Part shown: positions 43,837 to 52,665 of the stretch, piece by piece
Position numbering within the stretch: the stretch's first letter is position 1
Layout of the letters: every line of letters begins with the position of its first letter
Origin: JALNZU01 sp964463695
Lineage (GTDB): Bacteria > Bacteroidota > Bacteroidia > Bacteroidales > F082
Reading direction: 5' to 3'
Assembly: GCA_964463695.1 (NCBI GenBank)
Contig: CAYXCZ010000006.1
Span: 80,356 to 144,355, forward strand
DNA length: 64,000 nucleotides
Program-made: the position numbers and the translations under genes
Notes under the pieces: generated by a model
Seen by the model: only the letters and a program-made list of their open reading frames with translations
The model's database searches: none
Told to the model about the DNA's origin: nothing

Positions 43837-44514
43837 CTATACATATTTTCTTTGTTCCATAAGCTTAATAATTAACTGAACAGCATCTGTATCCGGGATT
43901 CTTTCATTGTTAATTATTAAATCGAAAAGTGCACTGTCAGGATCTTTTCCATTGAAATCTCGGAACAGTTTCCTTCGTTTTTCATCAGTTTGTTCAACAT
44001 AAAGCGCAGCATCTGCAATGCTGATGCCTTGTTGCGTGATGATACTTTGTTTTCGCCATTCAAGGGAAGCTGTAAGCCTGACGTGTATACCAGATCGCAG
44101 GCCGGCAGTTATCAGCGCCCCGGCACGACCAATAATGATGTTATGCCCTTCTGTAGCAAAACCTTTGATGATTTCCATCAACGTTTTCCGAACAGCTTTG
44201 TAACTTTTGTAACGACCGTCACCAAAAGCCATCATGATCTCTTCCAAATGACTTTTCTCCTTTGCATCAAGCACATGATTGAGCTGCTGGGGGTTAATTT
44301 TTAACTCTTTGACTGCCTCAAAGATCGTCTCTTTCGAAACAATGCGCCATTTCTGACCACTCATCTTTTGAATCTCTTTCTGCAGCAACTGAGCAAGCAT
44401 TTTGCTGTGACATCCGGTTTCCCGGGAGATAGTCACAAAAGGCAGCCCGGTTTTCTTTACATCGGTGTTTTCAGCATGCCTTTCTTTCAGGTATTGAACA
44501 ATGTCTATTGCCAT
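43837..44514 (-). CDS. Cytidylate kinase-like family protein
   Basis: A 225-residue P-loop kinase-fold protein of the cytidylate-kinase-like family. The nucleotide loop is FVTISRETGCHSKMLAQLL (residues 26-44), which differs from the GxGGxGK/T of true cytidylate kinases. A central I-I-I-G-R-A-G strand (near 120) and a LID-like segment RKLFRDFNGKDPDSALFDLIINN (near 180) support the fold. The substrate is uncertain. It is a single gene. A perfect 10-bp inverted repeat sits just upstream of the ATG (44524-44547). Confidence 0.82.
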   Translation of the reverse strand: MAIDIVQYLKERHAENTDVKKTGLPFVTISRETGCHSKMLAQLLQKEIQKMSGQKWRIVSKETIFEAVKELKINPQQLNHVLDAKEKSHLEEIMMAFGDGRYKSYKAVRKTLMEIIKGFATEGHNIIIGRAGALITAGLRSGIHVRLTASLEWRKQSIITQQGISIADAALYVEQTDEKRRKLFRDFNGKDPDSALFDLIINNERIPDTDAVQLIIKLMEQRKYV

Positions 44515-44523
44515 GGCTTTTTT

Positions 44524-44547
44524 GTGCTAATTTACGAAAATTAGCAC
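44524..44547. promoter_or_regulatory. Inverted repeat at the start of the cytidylate kinase-like gene
   Basis: GTGCTAATTT and AAATTAGCAC are perfect inverted 10-mers around ACGA, 10 bp upstream of the ATG. It has no T-tract toward either gene, so it is not a terminator. It may be an operator or a 5' hairpin. Confidence 0.5.
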
Positions 44548-44643
44548 CGAAAATCAATAGGTTGGAGTCATAATTTCTTCTCATTGGAAAAGAAAGGGAA
44601 ATAGCAGTAACCTCCAGTGGTTCAGAAAACTGGAATGATAAAG

Positions 44644-46080
44644 TTATTTTGCAGCAGCGCGTTGGTATAGAAAATCAAGTGTCAGCCTGATTCCGCTTCC
44701 TGTACCTCCCAATCCTCGGTAACTGTCGCGTTTTTCAAGAAAAGCAGTGCCTGCTATGTCAAGATGAATGAAGGGATAGGTAGTGAAATGTTCAAGGAAT
44801 TTGCCTGCTGTTATCATTCCGGCTTCAGCACCACCGATATTCTTCAGATCAGCAATTTCACTCTTTAGTTGGTCTTTATATTCATCCCACATAGGAAAGG
44901 CTGCAATTCGCTCGTGAACTGTTAGTCCGCTCTGAATCAAGGTAGAGAAAGCCGATTCTGCCTTCGCCTGCATGGCCACAATTCCCTGACTTCCAATGGC
45001 TCTCGAGGCAGCACCTGTGAGTGTGGCATAAGTAATGACCAACTCCGGGTCGAACTTTCGTGCGTAGGTGAGGGCATCAGCAAGCAATAAGCGTCCTTCT
45101 GCATCGGTGTTGAGAACTTCTACTGTTGTGCCATCCGAAATGGTGATCACATCACCAGGTACATAGGCATTGCCATCCACACGGTTGTCGGTGGCAGGAA
45201 CAAGTGCTACAAGGTGCAATGGAAGGTTTTGTTTGGCAGCAGCTGCAATGATTGCTGAAACAGCAGCGCTGCCTGCCATGTCGCACTTCATGGTGTCCAT
45301 GCCGCTGGTAGGCTTGAGACTCATTCCTCCTGTGTCGTAAACAACGCCTTTGCCAACAAGAATGATGGGTTTTTCATTGATAGAATTATCAGGCTTCCAC
45401 TCGAGAATCGTGAAAGTTGGCGGATCAATACTGCCAAGGTTAACAGCTAACAAGCCTCCCATCTTTAGGGCTTCTATCTTTTTCTTGTTAAGTACCTCAG
45501 CCTTAACACCAAACTGAGCGGCGTTTTGACTTATAACTTCGGCAAGTGTTTCAGCATTTAGAAAGTTAAGTGGTTCGTTGACCAGATCTCTGGCCCACGT
45601 AACAGCTTCAATTTCCGTATTTAACCGATGAATGTCGTCATCAGTGATGCGACTATCTCCTATAAAAATTTCCTGCATCGGATTTTTTTTCTCAGCAGCA
45701 TCAGAGCGATATTTTAAAAACTGGTAGTTGCCCAATGCCATGCCTTCGGCAAAAGCTTGAATGTCTTCTTTTTCAACTTCCAGTGTGCTCAATTGCAAGC
45801 TTTTAAATCCATGGCTGTTCAAAAAACCCAGGATGGTGTTTCCTTGGCGGCGGCGAAACTCCAATCTTTCCTGAGCGCTATCTTTTTCTTTCGAAAAAGC
45901 CACAATGATCCATTCGGGTAATCGTGGGATGGCAACCCAATCCTTCTTTAATTCTTTTTGTTGCTGAAGCCAGGTTATTTCGCTGGCATTCAGTGGTAAT
46001 AAACCTGATTCTATTGTTGTTGAGGTAAGGAAACAGCTCACTGCTTCAGTACTTGCCCGTAGAGATATTTTTAGCGACAT
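44644..46080 (-). CDS. pepA: Leucyl aminopeptidase (M17)
   Basis: A 478-residue cytoplasmic aminopeptidase of family M17 that releases N-terminal residues from peptides. The C-terminal catalytic domain has the metal-binding series VGKGVVYDTGGMSLKP (near 245), MDTMKCDMAG (near 263) and the family signature NTDAEGRLLLADAL (near 325-338) with catalytic arginine. The N-terminal domain (1-165) is divergent, as usual. The enzyme forms hexamers with two zinc or manganese ions per subunit. It would finish peptide breakdown started by secreted peptidases such as the M28 protein. A -7-like box (TATTTTTG, minus strand 46108-46101) lies upstream. Confidence 0.93.
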   Translation of the reverse strand: MSLKISLRASTEAVSCFLTSTTIESGLLPLNASEITWLQQQKELKKDWVAIPRLPEWIIVAFSKEKDSAQERLEFRRRQGNTILGFLNSHGFKSLQLSTLEVEKEDIQAFAEGMALGNYQFLKYRSDAAEKKNPMQEIFIGDSRITDDDIHRLNTEIEAVTWARDLVNEPLNFLNAETLAEVISQNAAQFGVKAEVLNKKKIEALKMGGLLAVNLGSIDPPTFTILEWKPDNSINEKPIILVGKGVVYDTGGMSLKPTSGMDTMKCDMAGSAAVSAIIAAAAKQNLPLHLVALVPATDNRVDGNAYVPGDVITISDGTTVEVLNTDAEGRLLLADALTYARKFDPELVITYATLTGAASRAIGSQGIVAMQAKAESAFSTLIQSGLTVHERIAAFPMWDEYKDQLKSEIADLKNIGGAEAGMITAGKFLEHFTTYPFIHLDIAGTAFLEKRDSYRGLGGTGSGIRLTLDFLYQRAAAK

Positions 46081-46160
46081 CTGTGATAAATTTGTATGTG
46101 CAAAAATAACAAAAGAAAATGGATTAAGTTTTTGAAGTTAACTTTTTATAATACAGTGCA

Positions 46161-47387
46161 TTAGCTTTTAAAAACGGCATCCATCACCTTTTCTGTTGCC
46201 CCTATACTGCCTTCAACGTAGGTCGTGCAAATTACAGATGCATTTTGTCTGAACGAATTGTCGTCGATTAGTTTTGTCACGATCGCTGAAAGTTCATCCC
46301 CATCACTTACGGCAAACGCACCACCTAACTCTTTTAAATCCAATGCTTCGGTGAAATTTTTATGATGAGGTCCAAAAATAACCGGACAACCATAAGCCAC
46401 TACCTCCTGTATGTTATGGATGTTTTGTCCGAAACCTCCACCTACATAAGCAAAATCAGCAAAGCGATATAATTGTGACAACAAACCAATATTATCGATA
46501 AGGAGCACTTTTGGATGGTTATTTTCTGACAGTGAATATCTTACATAAGAAACAGGCAATAAGCTTTCGATAGTTCTGAGGTGTTTTTCCGAAATATCGT
46601 GAGGTGCAAGTATCACTGCATAATTTTCTGGAAGTTGCTGAATAAGAGGGAAAAGCAGTTCTTCGTCAGCCGGCCATGAACTGCCAATCACAAAAACTTT
46701 TCTGTCACCAACAAATTTTTCAATTGCAGGGAGTGGACTTTGTTGACGGCTCAAGCGGTACACCCTGTCGAAACGGGTATCGCCGGTCACCACAAAATTG
46801 CTGATCGAAATTGCAGAAAGCAGTGCAGCAGAATTTTCGTCCTGAACAAAAAAAGTGTTCACATAGGTCAACTGTTTCCTGAACCACCATCCATACCATC
46901 CGAAAAAATGTTGATCCGGTCTGAACCTGGCTGAGACAAAATATAGAGGTATCTTGTTGATATACAGTTGATACATATAATTAAACCAAAACTCATATTT
47001 AATAAAAAAAACCTCTTCAAATTGAAAAGCCGAAATAAGTTTTTGGGCATTTGCAGGAGTGTCTGCCGGCAGGTACGCCACTTTGTCAGCCAGTTCATAG
47101 TTTTTTCTAACTTCATATCCTGAAGGTGAGAAGAAGGTAAGAAGAATTTTTTTTTCAGGGTAGTGGGTTTTAATTGACTCAATAAGAGGCCGTCCCTGCT
47201 CAAATTCGCCAAGTGAGGCAGCATGAAACCAAATCCATTTGTCAGTGGTTTTTGCACCTCCAGGAAGCTCAAAAGACTGATTTTTTCTACCCCGAACCCA
47301 CTTTTCAGCCTTTTCGTTAAACGGAGCAACAATCTGAATTATTTTGCCATAAATCAGAATGCCAAGGGTATATAACCATCGCATCAT
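46161..47387 (-). CDS. waaA: 3-deoxy-D-manno-octulosonic acid transferase
   Basis: A 408-residue GT30 enzyme that adds Kdo to lipid A precursor, anchored by an N-terminal helix (residues 1-20). Family features are WFHAASLGEFEQGRPLIE (near 50), LTFFSPSGYEVRKNY (near 80), VIGSSWPADEELLFPLI (near 233), the HD segment VILAPHDISEKHL (near 258) and the C-terminal GGGFGQNIHNIQEVVAYGCPVIFGP (near 315), which binds CMP-Kdo. It shows that the organism makes LPS. It lies 5 bp after the gene of a barrel-like protein and is probably co-transcribed with it. Confidence 0.93.
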   Translation of the reverse strand: MMRWLYTLGILIYGKIIQIVAPFNEKAEKWVRGRKNQSFELPGGAKTTDKWIWFHAASLGEFEQGRPLIESIKTHYPEKKILLTFFSPSGYEVRKNYELADKVAYLPADTPANAQKLISAFQFEEVFFIKYEFWFNYMYQLYINKIPLYFVSARFRPDQHFFGWYGWWFRKQLTYVNTFFVQDENSAALLSAISISNFVVTGDTRFDRVYRLSRQQSPLPAIEKFVGDRKVFVIGSSWPADEELLFPLIQQLPENYAVILAPHDISEKHLRTIESLLPVSYVRYSLSENNHPKVLLIDNIGLLSQLYRFADFAYVGGGFGQNIHNIQEVVAYGCPVIFGPHHKNFTEALDLKELGGAFAVSDGDELSAIVTKLIDDNSFRQNASVICTTYVEGSIGATEKVMDAVFKS

Positions 47388-47392
47388 TGCTT

Positions 47393-48157
47393 CTAGTAAT
47401 AATAATAAGTTTGGGGAGCTCTTTTATAAGCAGGAATCATCCAGTTTACCCGAATACCGTAATAATGATCCGTGTAGTTATTCAGATCAGCACCCATGAT
47501 ATCAAATTGATAGTCTCTCATGCTTTGAGTGAAAGCTTGAATGAACTCAAGTCCGAAGCTAAAATTCAGCACTCTGGAATTATTCATTAAGAAATAACCC
47601 GCCTCGATGCTGTGTGCAAATCCGCCGCGCATACGGTCGTAACCTTTTGCGTAGTCATCCATAATTTGAGGTGCAGAGCCAAACTGAGATTCAATACGAA
47701 TGCGGTGCGAGAGGTATCCTAAACCAGTCATTAGATAAATTCCTGAATTAGGGTTAGGGCCAATTACTGGCAGAATTTTACCAACTTTAGCCTGAAAATG
47801 GTAACCTCTTTCAAAAAGTGCAAGACTGGTATATGTACCGTTACCATCAATGATTTCACCATTGCTTGTGCTGATGTTTTTCAGAATCTGTTCACGTCCG
47901 TCAACCTGATCACCAAAAATGTAACTTCCCTGAGCGCTCCAAAGCCAATTTTTTGATGTCTTGTAGCTGATAACTGCTCCAATGGAAGAATTGATTCCAA
48001 AATAGGTAGTGAGATCTTTTCCAGGCAATTGCAATCCGTAACTGGCCTGAAAAAGAAAAGTTGAAACGGTGGTGTCGCTCACACGTTGCTGTGCTTGTAA
48101 TGCAGACAAGGTGTAGAACCATGTCGTAAAAAGAAGCAAAACCAACTTCATGCGCAT
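47393..48157 (-). CDS. Probable outer-membrane beta-barrel protein
   Basis: A 254-residue protein with a Sec signal (MRMKLVLLLFTTWFYTLSALQAQQ) and a mature part of alternating hydrophobic/polar strands rich in Tyr, Gly and Phe (FLFQASYGLQLPGKDLTTYFG, WLWSAQGSYIFGD, GIYLMTGLGYLSHRIRIE, YYGIRVNWMIP), as in small 8-10-stranded outer-membrane barrels. The end TYYYY is unusual: barrels normally finish with a single aromatic residue. I recognise no named family. It is 5 bp from waaA, so it may serve in the cell envelope, but its role is unknown. Confidence 0.75.
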   Translation of the reverse strand: MRMKLVLLLFTTWFYTLSALQAQQRVSDTTVSTFLFQASYGLQLPGKDLTTYFGINSSIGAVISYKTSKNWLWSAQGSYIFGDQVDGREQILKNISTSNGEIIDGNGTYTSLALFERGYHFQAKVGKILPVIGPNPNSGIYLMTGLGYLSHRIRIESQFGSAPQIMDDYAKGYDRMRGGFAHSIEAGYFLMNNSRVLNFSFGLEFIQAFTQSMRDYQFDIMGADLNNYTDHYYGIRVNWMIPAYKRAPQTYYYY

Positions 48158-48161
48158 AATG

Positions 48162-48197
48162 AAAAAGATTAAACCAACCAGGATTTATCCTGACTGG
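48162..48197 (-). terminator. Probable terminator after tmRNA
   Basis: On the minus strand CCAGTCAGGAT pairs with ATCCTGGTTGG (two G-U pairs, very small loop), followed by TTTAATCTTTTT. It lies just beyond the tmRNA 3' end. Confidence 0.55.
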
Positions 48198-48205
48198 CTG
48201 TTAGT

Positions 48206-48603
48206 GGTGGAGCTGGAGGGAGTCGAACCCTCGTCCAAACAAGGAATACGTAGGCTTTCTACATGCTTATGCTGTTATTGGTTTTCATACAGAGCAAGGA
48301 AACAGCCATCCTAAACACTGTCTTATCTTCTGAGTTTCGCATCAACGTCGAAGTGCCGTTGAAACTATCCCGAAATTGATTAGCACCCCGTTCTCAGGCC
48401 GGTATCAGGCATTTCCACCCGCGGGATGTCTCGTTCCGACACCTTGTGTCGGAATGAAGCAGTAATCTACTAAACTTCGATTACGCAGCGAGAGCGTAGT
48501 TATTTTCGCCAATTGTTGTTCGCGATCAAGATTTTCGAGCGTCATCGCAAGGCTCGGCATGCTTACATAAACATTCATCTTGCTGTCAAAACCGGTCAGC
48601 CCC
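48206..48603 (-). ncRNA. ssrA: Transfer-messenger RNA (tmRNA)
   Basis: A 398-nt RNA. The 5' end GGGGCTGACCGGTTTTGACA is typical of one-piece tmRNA, and GGGGCTG pairs with CAGCTCC at the 3' end to form the tRNA-like acceptor, with an encoded CCA at 48206-48208. The T arm is GAGGGTTCGACTCCCTC. The tag frame (minus strand, 48510-48481) encodes GENNYALAA followed by TAA, the tag known from Bacteroidota. It rescues stalled ribosomes and marks the peptide for degradation. A -7 box (TATCTTTG, minus strand 48652-48645) lies about 42 bp before the mature 5' end. Confidence 0.96.
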
Positions 48604-48644
48604 AATGAATAAGTTATCAACACAAAACGTGCCGAAAACGGCCG

Positions 48645-48652
48645 CAAAGATA
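48645..48652 (-). promoter_or_regulatory. -7 box of tmRNA
   Basis: TATCTTTG on the minus strand, 42 bp before the tmRNA 5' end. A TTG 16 bp further upstream may be the -33 element. Confidence 0.5.
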
Positions 48653-48734
48653 CGTATTAATATCGTCCCAATGATTGCTCAAAATGCAATTATTACTGAA
48701 GATGTTACGTTGAAAGATTGTAACCTAAATGAAA

Positions 48735-49898
48735 TTAAACATTTAAAGGTTTGGCAAACCGAACCACATCTTCTTTATCTATTGTTTGTCCTGCCAAAAT
48801 TACTAAGCGTTCAGTTGCATTATGTAATTCACGAATGTTGCCTGTCCATTTGTAATGCTGAAGTTCCTGCATGGCATCTTGAGTAAGATGAGGGATAGGC
48901 TTGCCCATTTGCTGACAGATTTGATTCACAAAGTGATGAACAAGCAACGGAATGTCATCAGGTCTTTCGCGAAGCGATGGCACACTGATGACAATAACAC
49001 TGATACGATGGTATAAATCTTCTCTGAAATTCCCCCTTTCAATTTCTTCTTTGAGGTTTTTATTTGTGGCCGCCAAAATTCGTACATCAACAGGGATTTC
49101 TTTTTCACCACCCACACGGGTGATCTTGTTTTCCTGCAAGGCTCTTAACACTTTGGCTTGCGCTGAAAGACTCATGTCACCGATCTCATCCAGAAAAAGC
49201 GTTCCGCCATGCGCGAGCTCAAAATCACCTTTACGCTGTTTGATGGCTGAGGTGAACGAGCCTTTTTCATGTCCGAAAAGCTGACTTTCGATTAGTTCAG
49301 AGGGGATAGCAGCGCAATTTACTTCTACAAAAGGGGCATATGAACGATTGCTCAGTTCGTGTAACTGTCTGGCAACAAGCTCTTTTCCTGTTCCATTTTC
49401 TCCAGTTATAAGTACACGTGCTCCTGTTGGTGCAACCTTATTGATCATCAACCGTATTTCATTGATTGGGTTCGATTGCCCGATCATTTCATACTGCTTA
49501 CTGACAACTTTACGCAAGGCCTTGGTCTCGGAAAGTAGTTTTGATTTATCAAGTGCATTTTTGATGGTGATGAGCAAACGGTTCAGATCCGGTGGTTTGG
49601 AGATGTAATCATAAGCCCCTTTCTTGATAGCTTCAACAGCTGTTTCAATGGTTCCATGTCCTGAAATCATGATAATGGGAGTGTCGTTAAGCTGCTTGAT
49701 AGCCGAAAGGAGTTCGATGCCATCCATTTCTGGCATTTTTATGTCGCACAAAATCACGTCATACTCCTGTTCGTTGATACGCGACAAGGCTTCCATACCT
49801 GTTGCAGCATCATCCACCTTATATTTTTCGTATTCAAGAATTTCACGAAGTGTTCGCCGAATGCTTGCTTCATCATCAATAATAAGTATGCGGGCCAT
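48735..49898 (-). CDS. Sigma-54-dependent response regulator without a DNA-binding domain
   Basis: A 387-residue NtrC-type activator. The start is the ATG of MARILIIDDEASIRR (the longer frame adds 16 residues upstream). The receiver (1-120) has acidic residues D8/D9 and phospho-acceptor D52. The AAA+ domain has Walker A GENGTGKE (167-174), sigma-54 contact loop GSFTSA (213-218, in place of the usual GAFTGA), Walker B GGTLFLDEIG (231-240) and arginine finger region FREDLYHRI (291-299). The protein ends just after the sigma-54 interaction/lid domain (WTGNIRELHN near 351), with no Fis-type HTH. It probably works from solution or through a partner. No sensor kinase adjoins it. Confidence 0.93.
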   Translation of the reverse strand: MARILIIDDEASIRRTLREILEYEKYKVDDAATGMEALSRINEQEYDVILCDIKMPEMDGIELLSAIKQLNDTPIIMISGHGTIETAVEAIKKGAYDYISKPPDLNRLLITIKNALDKSKLLSETKALRKVVSKQYEMIGQSNPINEIRLMINKVAPTGARVLITGENGTGKELVARQLHELSNRSYAPFVEVNCAAIPSELIESQLFGHEKGSFTSAIKQRKGDFELAHGGTLFLDEIGDMSLSAQAKVLRALQENKITRVGGEKEIPVDVRILAATNKNLKEEIERGNFREDLYHRISVIVISVPSLRERPDDIPLLVHHFVNQICQQMGKPIPHLTQDAMQELQHYKWTGNIRELHNATERLVILAGQTIDKEDVVRFAKPLNV

Positions 49899-49916
49899 AA
49901 AGGTTTTATTTGTTGC

Positions 49917-49924
49917 CAAAGGTA
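49917..49924 (-). promoter_or_regulatory. -7 box of the sigma-54 activator gene
   Basis: TACCTTTG on the minus strand, 18 bp ahead of the chosen ATG. It lies inside the longer frame, which supports the shorter start. Confidence 0.5.
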
Positions 49925-49989
49925 GCAATTCAGCTACAATTTTCATGCTGTAAGGTCAATTTAGCTAATTTTGACTTAAATTCTACACC

Positions 49990-52200
49990 ATGCTTAAAAG
50001 TGTTGCTTTAACTATTCTATTGATTTTCACCCTTTTCAGCCAGTCAGATGGGCAAGTTGTAAGAGTAAAAAGCGAAGCAAATGAATGGTTAACCTATCCC
50101 TGGACGGGAGGATTCGATGCATGTCAGTTTGGCAAAATGGATTTGAATAATGACGGGCGGCACGATTTAATGGTTTTTGACAGAAGAGGGAATCGCTTGT
50201 CGGCTTTTATAAATGCCGGAGCGAATGGTGAAATGGCCTGGGATTTTGCTCCTGAGATGTTAGCTGATTTCCCTCAACTATTTGATTGGGTGGTTTTTGC
50301 TGACTACAACGATGATGGATTTCAGGATATTTTCACGTATTCACCGGGTTGGGCAGGGATCAAGGTCTACAAAAACACAGGCAGTTTTCCACCCTCATTT
50401 GACTTGGTTGTTTTTCCTTATTTAACTTCTCTTCAAGGCGGCGGTTATGTAAATCTTTTGTCGACCAATGCTGATTATCCGGCTATTTACGATGTGGATC
50501 AAGATGGTGATTTGGATATTCTTAACTTCTGGTCGCTGGGTAGTTATATCGAATTACATCGAAACCAATCGGTAGAAAAATATGGTCACGCCGACTCGCT
50601 CGATTTTAAAAAGACAGATTTTTGCTGGGGCAGAGTTGCTGAAAATGAGGAAAATAACCTGCTTTACCTGGATTCCTGTCTTTATAATAAATCCATTGCC
50701 ACAACTTTGGATGGTTTCAGGCACAGAGGTGCAACAATGTTAATGCATGATTTCGACAACAATGGCTTACCTGATTTAGTTCTGGCAGATGTGGATTATC
50801 CCGGACTTACCCTGCTTTTGAATGGTGGGACCATTGAAGAAGCTTTTGTCACACAACAGGATACACTTTTTCCGTCAGCATTTCCTGTTCATTTGTTTTC
50901 GATGCCGGTGGCTGCGCTTATCGATGTGAATAATGATGGGATCAATGATATGCTTGTTTCCCCTTTCGATCCTAATCCGTTGGTTACCGAAAATCAACAA
51001 AGTATCTGGCTCTATTTGAATGAAGGTTCAAATCAAATGCCTGATTTCCAATTAGCGACAAAACAGTTTCTTCAACAAGAGACTATTGATCTTGGGTCGG
51101 GTGCTTATCCTGTTTTTGAAGATGTTGATGGAGATGGATTAAAGGATATTGTTTCAGGCAATTACGGAAGATACCTTCGATCGTGGTATTCGGCCAATAC
51201 CCTGCATTCAGAATACGAATCAAAACTTGTGTATTATCGTCAGGTTTTTACAAATAATTTGTCATCATTTCAGCTGATTACCAACAACTTTGCTAACCTT
51301 TCAACTTTACAGATGAAAGGATTCGTTCCAACCTTTGCCGACTTGAACTATGACGGAATCAAAGATATGCTTGTTGGTAGCGAAAATGGAAAGCTAATTT
51401 ATCTGACACAAGATTCACAAGGTGAATGGACGATGGAATCAGATTTCTTTTCAGGAATCGATGTTGGAAATTGGAGTGCTCCCCAACTTTTTGACCTGAA
51501 TGAAGATGGAGTGACCGACCTTCTTATTGGTTCACAAAATGGCAAAATTGCCTATTACAGGGGAATTTCAAATGATAATCAAATAGACTTCGATTTTGTA
51601 ACCGACTACCTTGGAGGAATTAATGTGACCGATTTCAATCTTTCGTACGATGGTTATAGTGTACCTTGTCTTTTTTATGATAAACAAGGCGATTTACGTC
51701 TTGTTTCAGGTTCGGAACAAGGTAAACTTTTCTTATTCGACCAGATCAAAAGTAATTTAAGTGGAAATTTCAGGGAAGTTGCTGATTGGCAAATACTTTT
51801 GAATGAAACAGTAACTGAGATAGATGTAGGGATGCGTTCATCTGCTTCAATTGGAGAGTTATTAAATGATGGTAAACTTCAAATGCTGGCAGGTAATTTC
51901 AGCGGAGGTTTTCAGCTTTTCAACGGTGATGCAGCTGTTACTCCAGCGATAATGGAAAACTATGTAGTTGATTTTGAGTTAGATCCTAATCCGGCCAACA
52001 ACCAGGTTTTGCTTCATTTGAAAGGAAATCAAAGTAGAATAGCAACGCTTCAAATCATCAATATGCAAGGAAAACGGTTGAAATCAATCGAATTCAAAGA
52101 TCAGATCTCGCTTGATGTCAGCCAGTTAAAAAGCGGCGTTTACCTGTTTATGTTGACAGCAGCAGAGAAAAGAGGTAAAAAGAAATTCGTAAAGTATTGA
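49990..52200 (+). CDS. Secreted FG-GAP/VCBS repeat protein with T9SS sorting domain
   Basis: A 736-residue exoprotein with a signal peptide (about 1-22, ending SDGQ). At least seven calcium-binding FG-GAP/VCBS repeats occur, each with a D-x-D/N-x-D-G-like loop: DLNNDGRHD, DYNDDGFQD, DVDQDGDLD, DVNNDGIND, DVDGDGLKD, DLNYDGIKD and DLNEDGVTD. They form a beta-propeller (about 40-640). The end is a type A T9SS domain (LDPNPANNQVLL, SQLKSGVYLFML, terminal KKFVKY). Such proteins bind ligands or act at the cell surface. The role here is unknown. A -7-like box (TAATTTTG, 49966-49973) precedes it. Confidence 0.88.
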   Translation: MLKSVALTILLIFTLFSQSDGQVVRVKSEANEWLTYPWTGGFDACQFGKMDLNNDGRHDLMVFDRRGNRLSAFINAGANGEMAWDFAPEMLADFPQLFDWVVFADYNDDGFQDIFTYSPGWAGIKVYKNTGSFPPSFDLVVFPYLTSLQGGGYVNLLSTNADYPAIYDVDQDGDLDILNFWSLGSYIELHRNQSVEKYGHADSLDFKKTDFCWGRVAENEENNLLYLDSCLYNKSIATTLDGFRHRGATMLMHDFDNNGLPDLVLADVDYPGLTLLLNGGTIEEAFVTQQDTLFPSAFPVHLFSMPVAALIDVNNDGINDMLVSPFDPNPLVTENQQSIWLYLNEGSNQMPDFQLATKQFLQQETIDLGSGAYPVFEDVDGDGLKDIVSGNYGRYLRSWYSANTLHSEYESKLVYYRQVFTNNLSSFQLITNNFANLSTLQMKGFVPTFADLNYDGIKDMLVGSENGKLIYLTQDSQGEWTMESDFFSGIDVGNWSAPQLFDLNEDGVTDLLIGSQNGKIAYYRGISNDNQIDFDFVTDYLGGINVTDFNLSYDGYSVPCLFYDKQGDLRLVSGSEQGKLFLFDQIKSNLSGNFREVADWQILLNETVTEIDVGMRSSASIGELLNDGKLQMLAGNFSGGFQLFNGDAAVTPAIMENYVVDFELDPNPANNQVLLHLKGNQSRIATLQIINMQGKRLKSIEFKDQISLDVSQLKSGVYLFMLTAAEKRGKKKFVKY

Positions 52201-52232
52201 TATAAAAGAATATAAAATCTGAAGTTGTAAAT

Positions 52233-52661
52233 TTAGTAATACAATTTCATGCTTTTGGTTTTGTAATTTATTACAGCTTTATACTTTTTTAGAATATCGC
52301 CGCCAAGAACACAATTGATATCCGGTAAATTGAGTTGCTGATAGGATTGATGCACATGTGTGAGGTCAATCACAATTGCTGTGTAGTCAGTGATTGTAAG
52401 TTCACCCAGGGTGATACAGTCAATATAGGCAACCTGACTAGGCATAGAGTTGGTTCCCAGACCTGTAGATAATTTTTCATTTTCTTCAAACTCCTGATCG
52501 TTGATAAATTTTCTAATGACTGTCTGGTCAAAAACGGTTCGCGAAGCACCGGTATCGATAAGAAATGAGGCCTCAATTCCGTTAATAAGGCCTTTGGTCA
52601 TAAGATGGAAACCGTCGTTCTCGATGTTAAGTGTTTGAATGGGAACAATGGTAATCTTCAT
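52233..52661 (-). CDS. Retropepsin-like aspartic protease family protein
   Basis: A 142-residue protein with one aspartyl-protease motif, FLIDTGASRTVFD (D36), a flexible flap-like region and the second family element VLGGDILKKYKAVINYKTK near the C-terminus. Proteins of this size act as homodimers, like viral retropepsins. There is no signal peptide, so it is cytoplasmic. The start was placed at MKITIVPIQTLN, 4 bp after the stop of the upstream LOG gene. A longer frame would overlap it by 23 bp. Its substrate is unknown. Confidence 0.82.
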   Translation of the reverse strand: MKITIVPIQTLNIENDGFHLMTKGLINGIEASFLIDTGASRTVFDQTVIRKFINDQEFEENEKLSTGLGTNSMPSQVAYIDCITLGELTITDYTAIVIDLTHVHQSYQQLNLPDINCVLGGDILKKYKAVINYKTKSMKLYY

Positions 52662-52665
52662 TCGA

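Noticed and set aside
48405..48647. Open frame of 80 residues on the minus strand
   Set aside because: It lies within and just upstream of the tmRNA gene and only reads the RNA sequence in a wrong frame.
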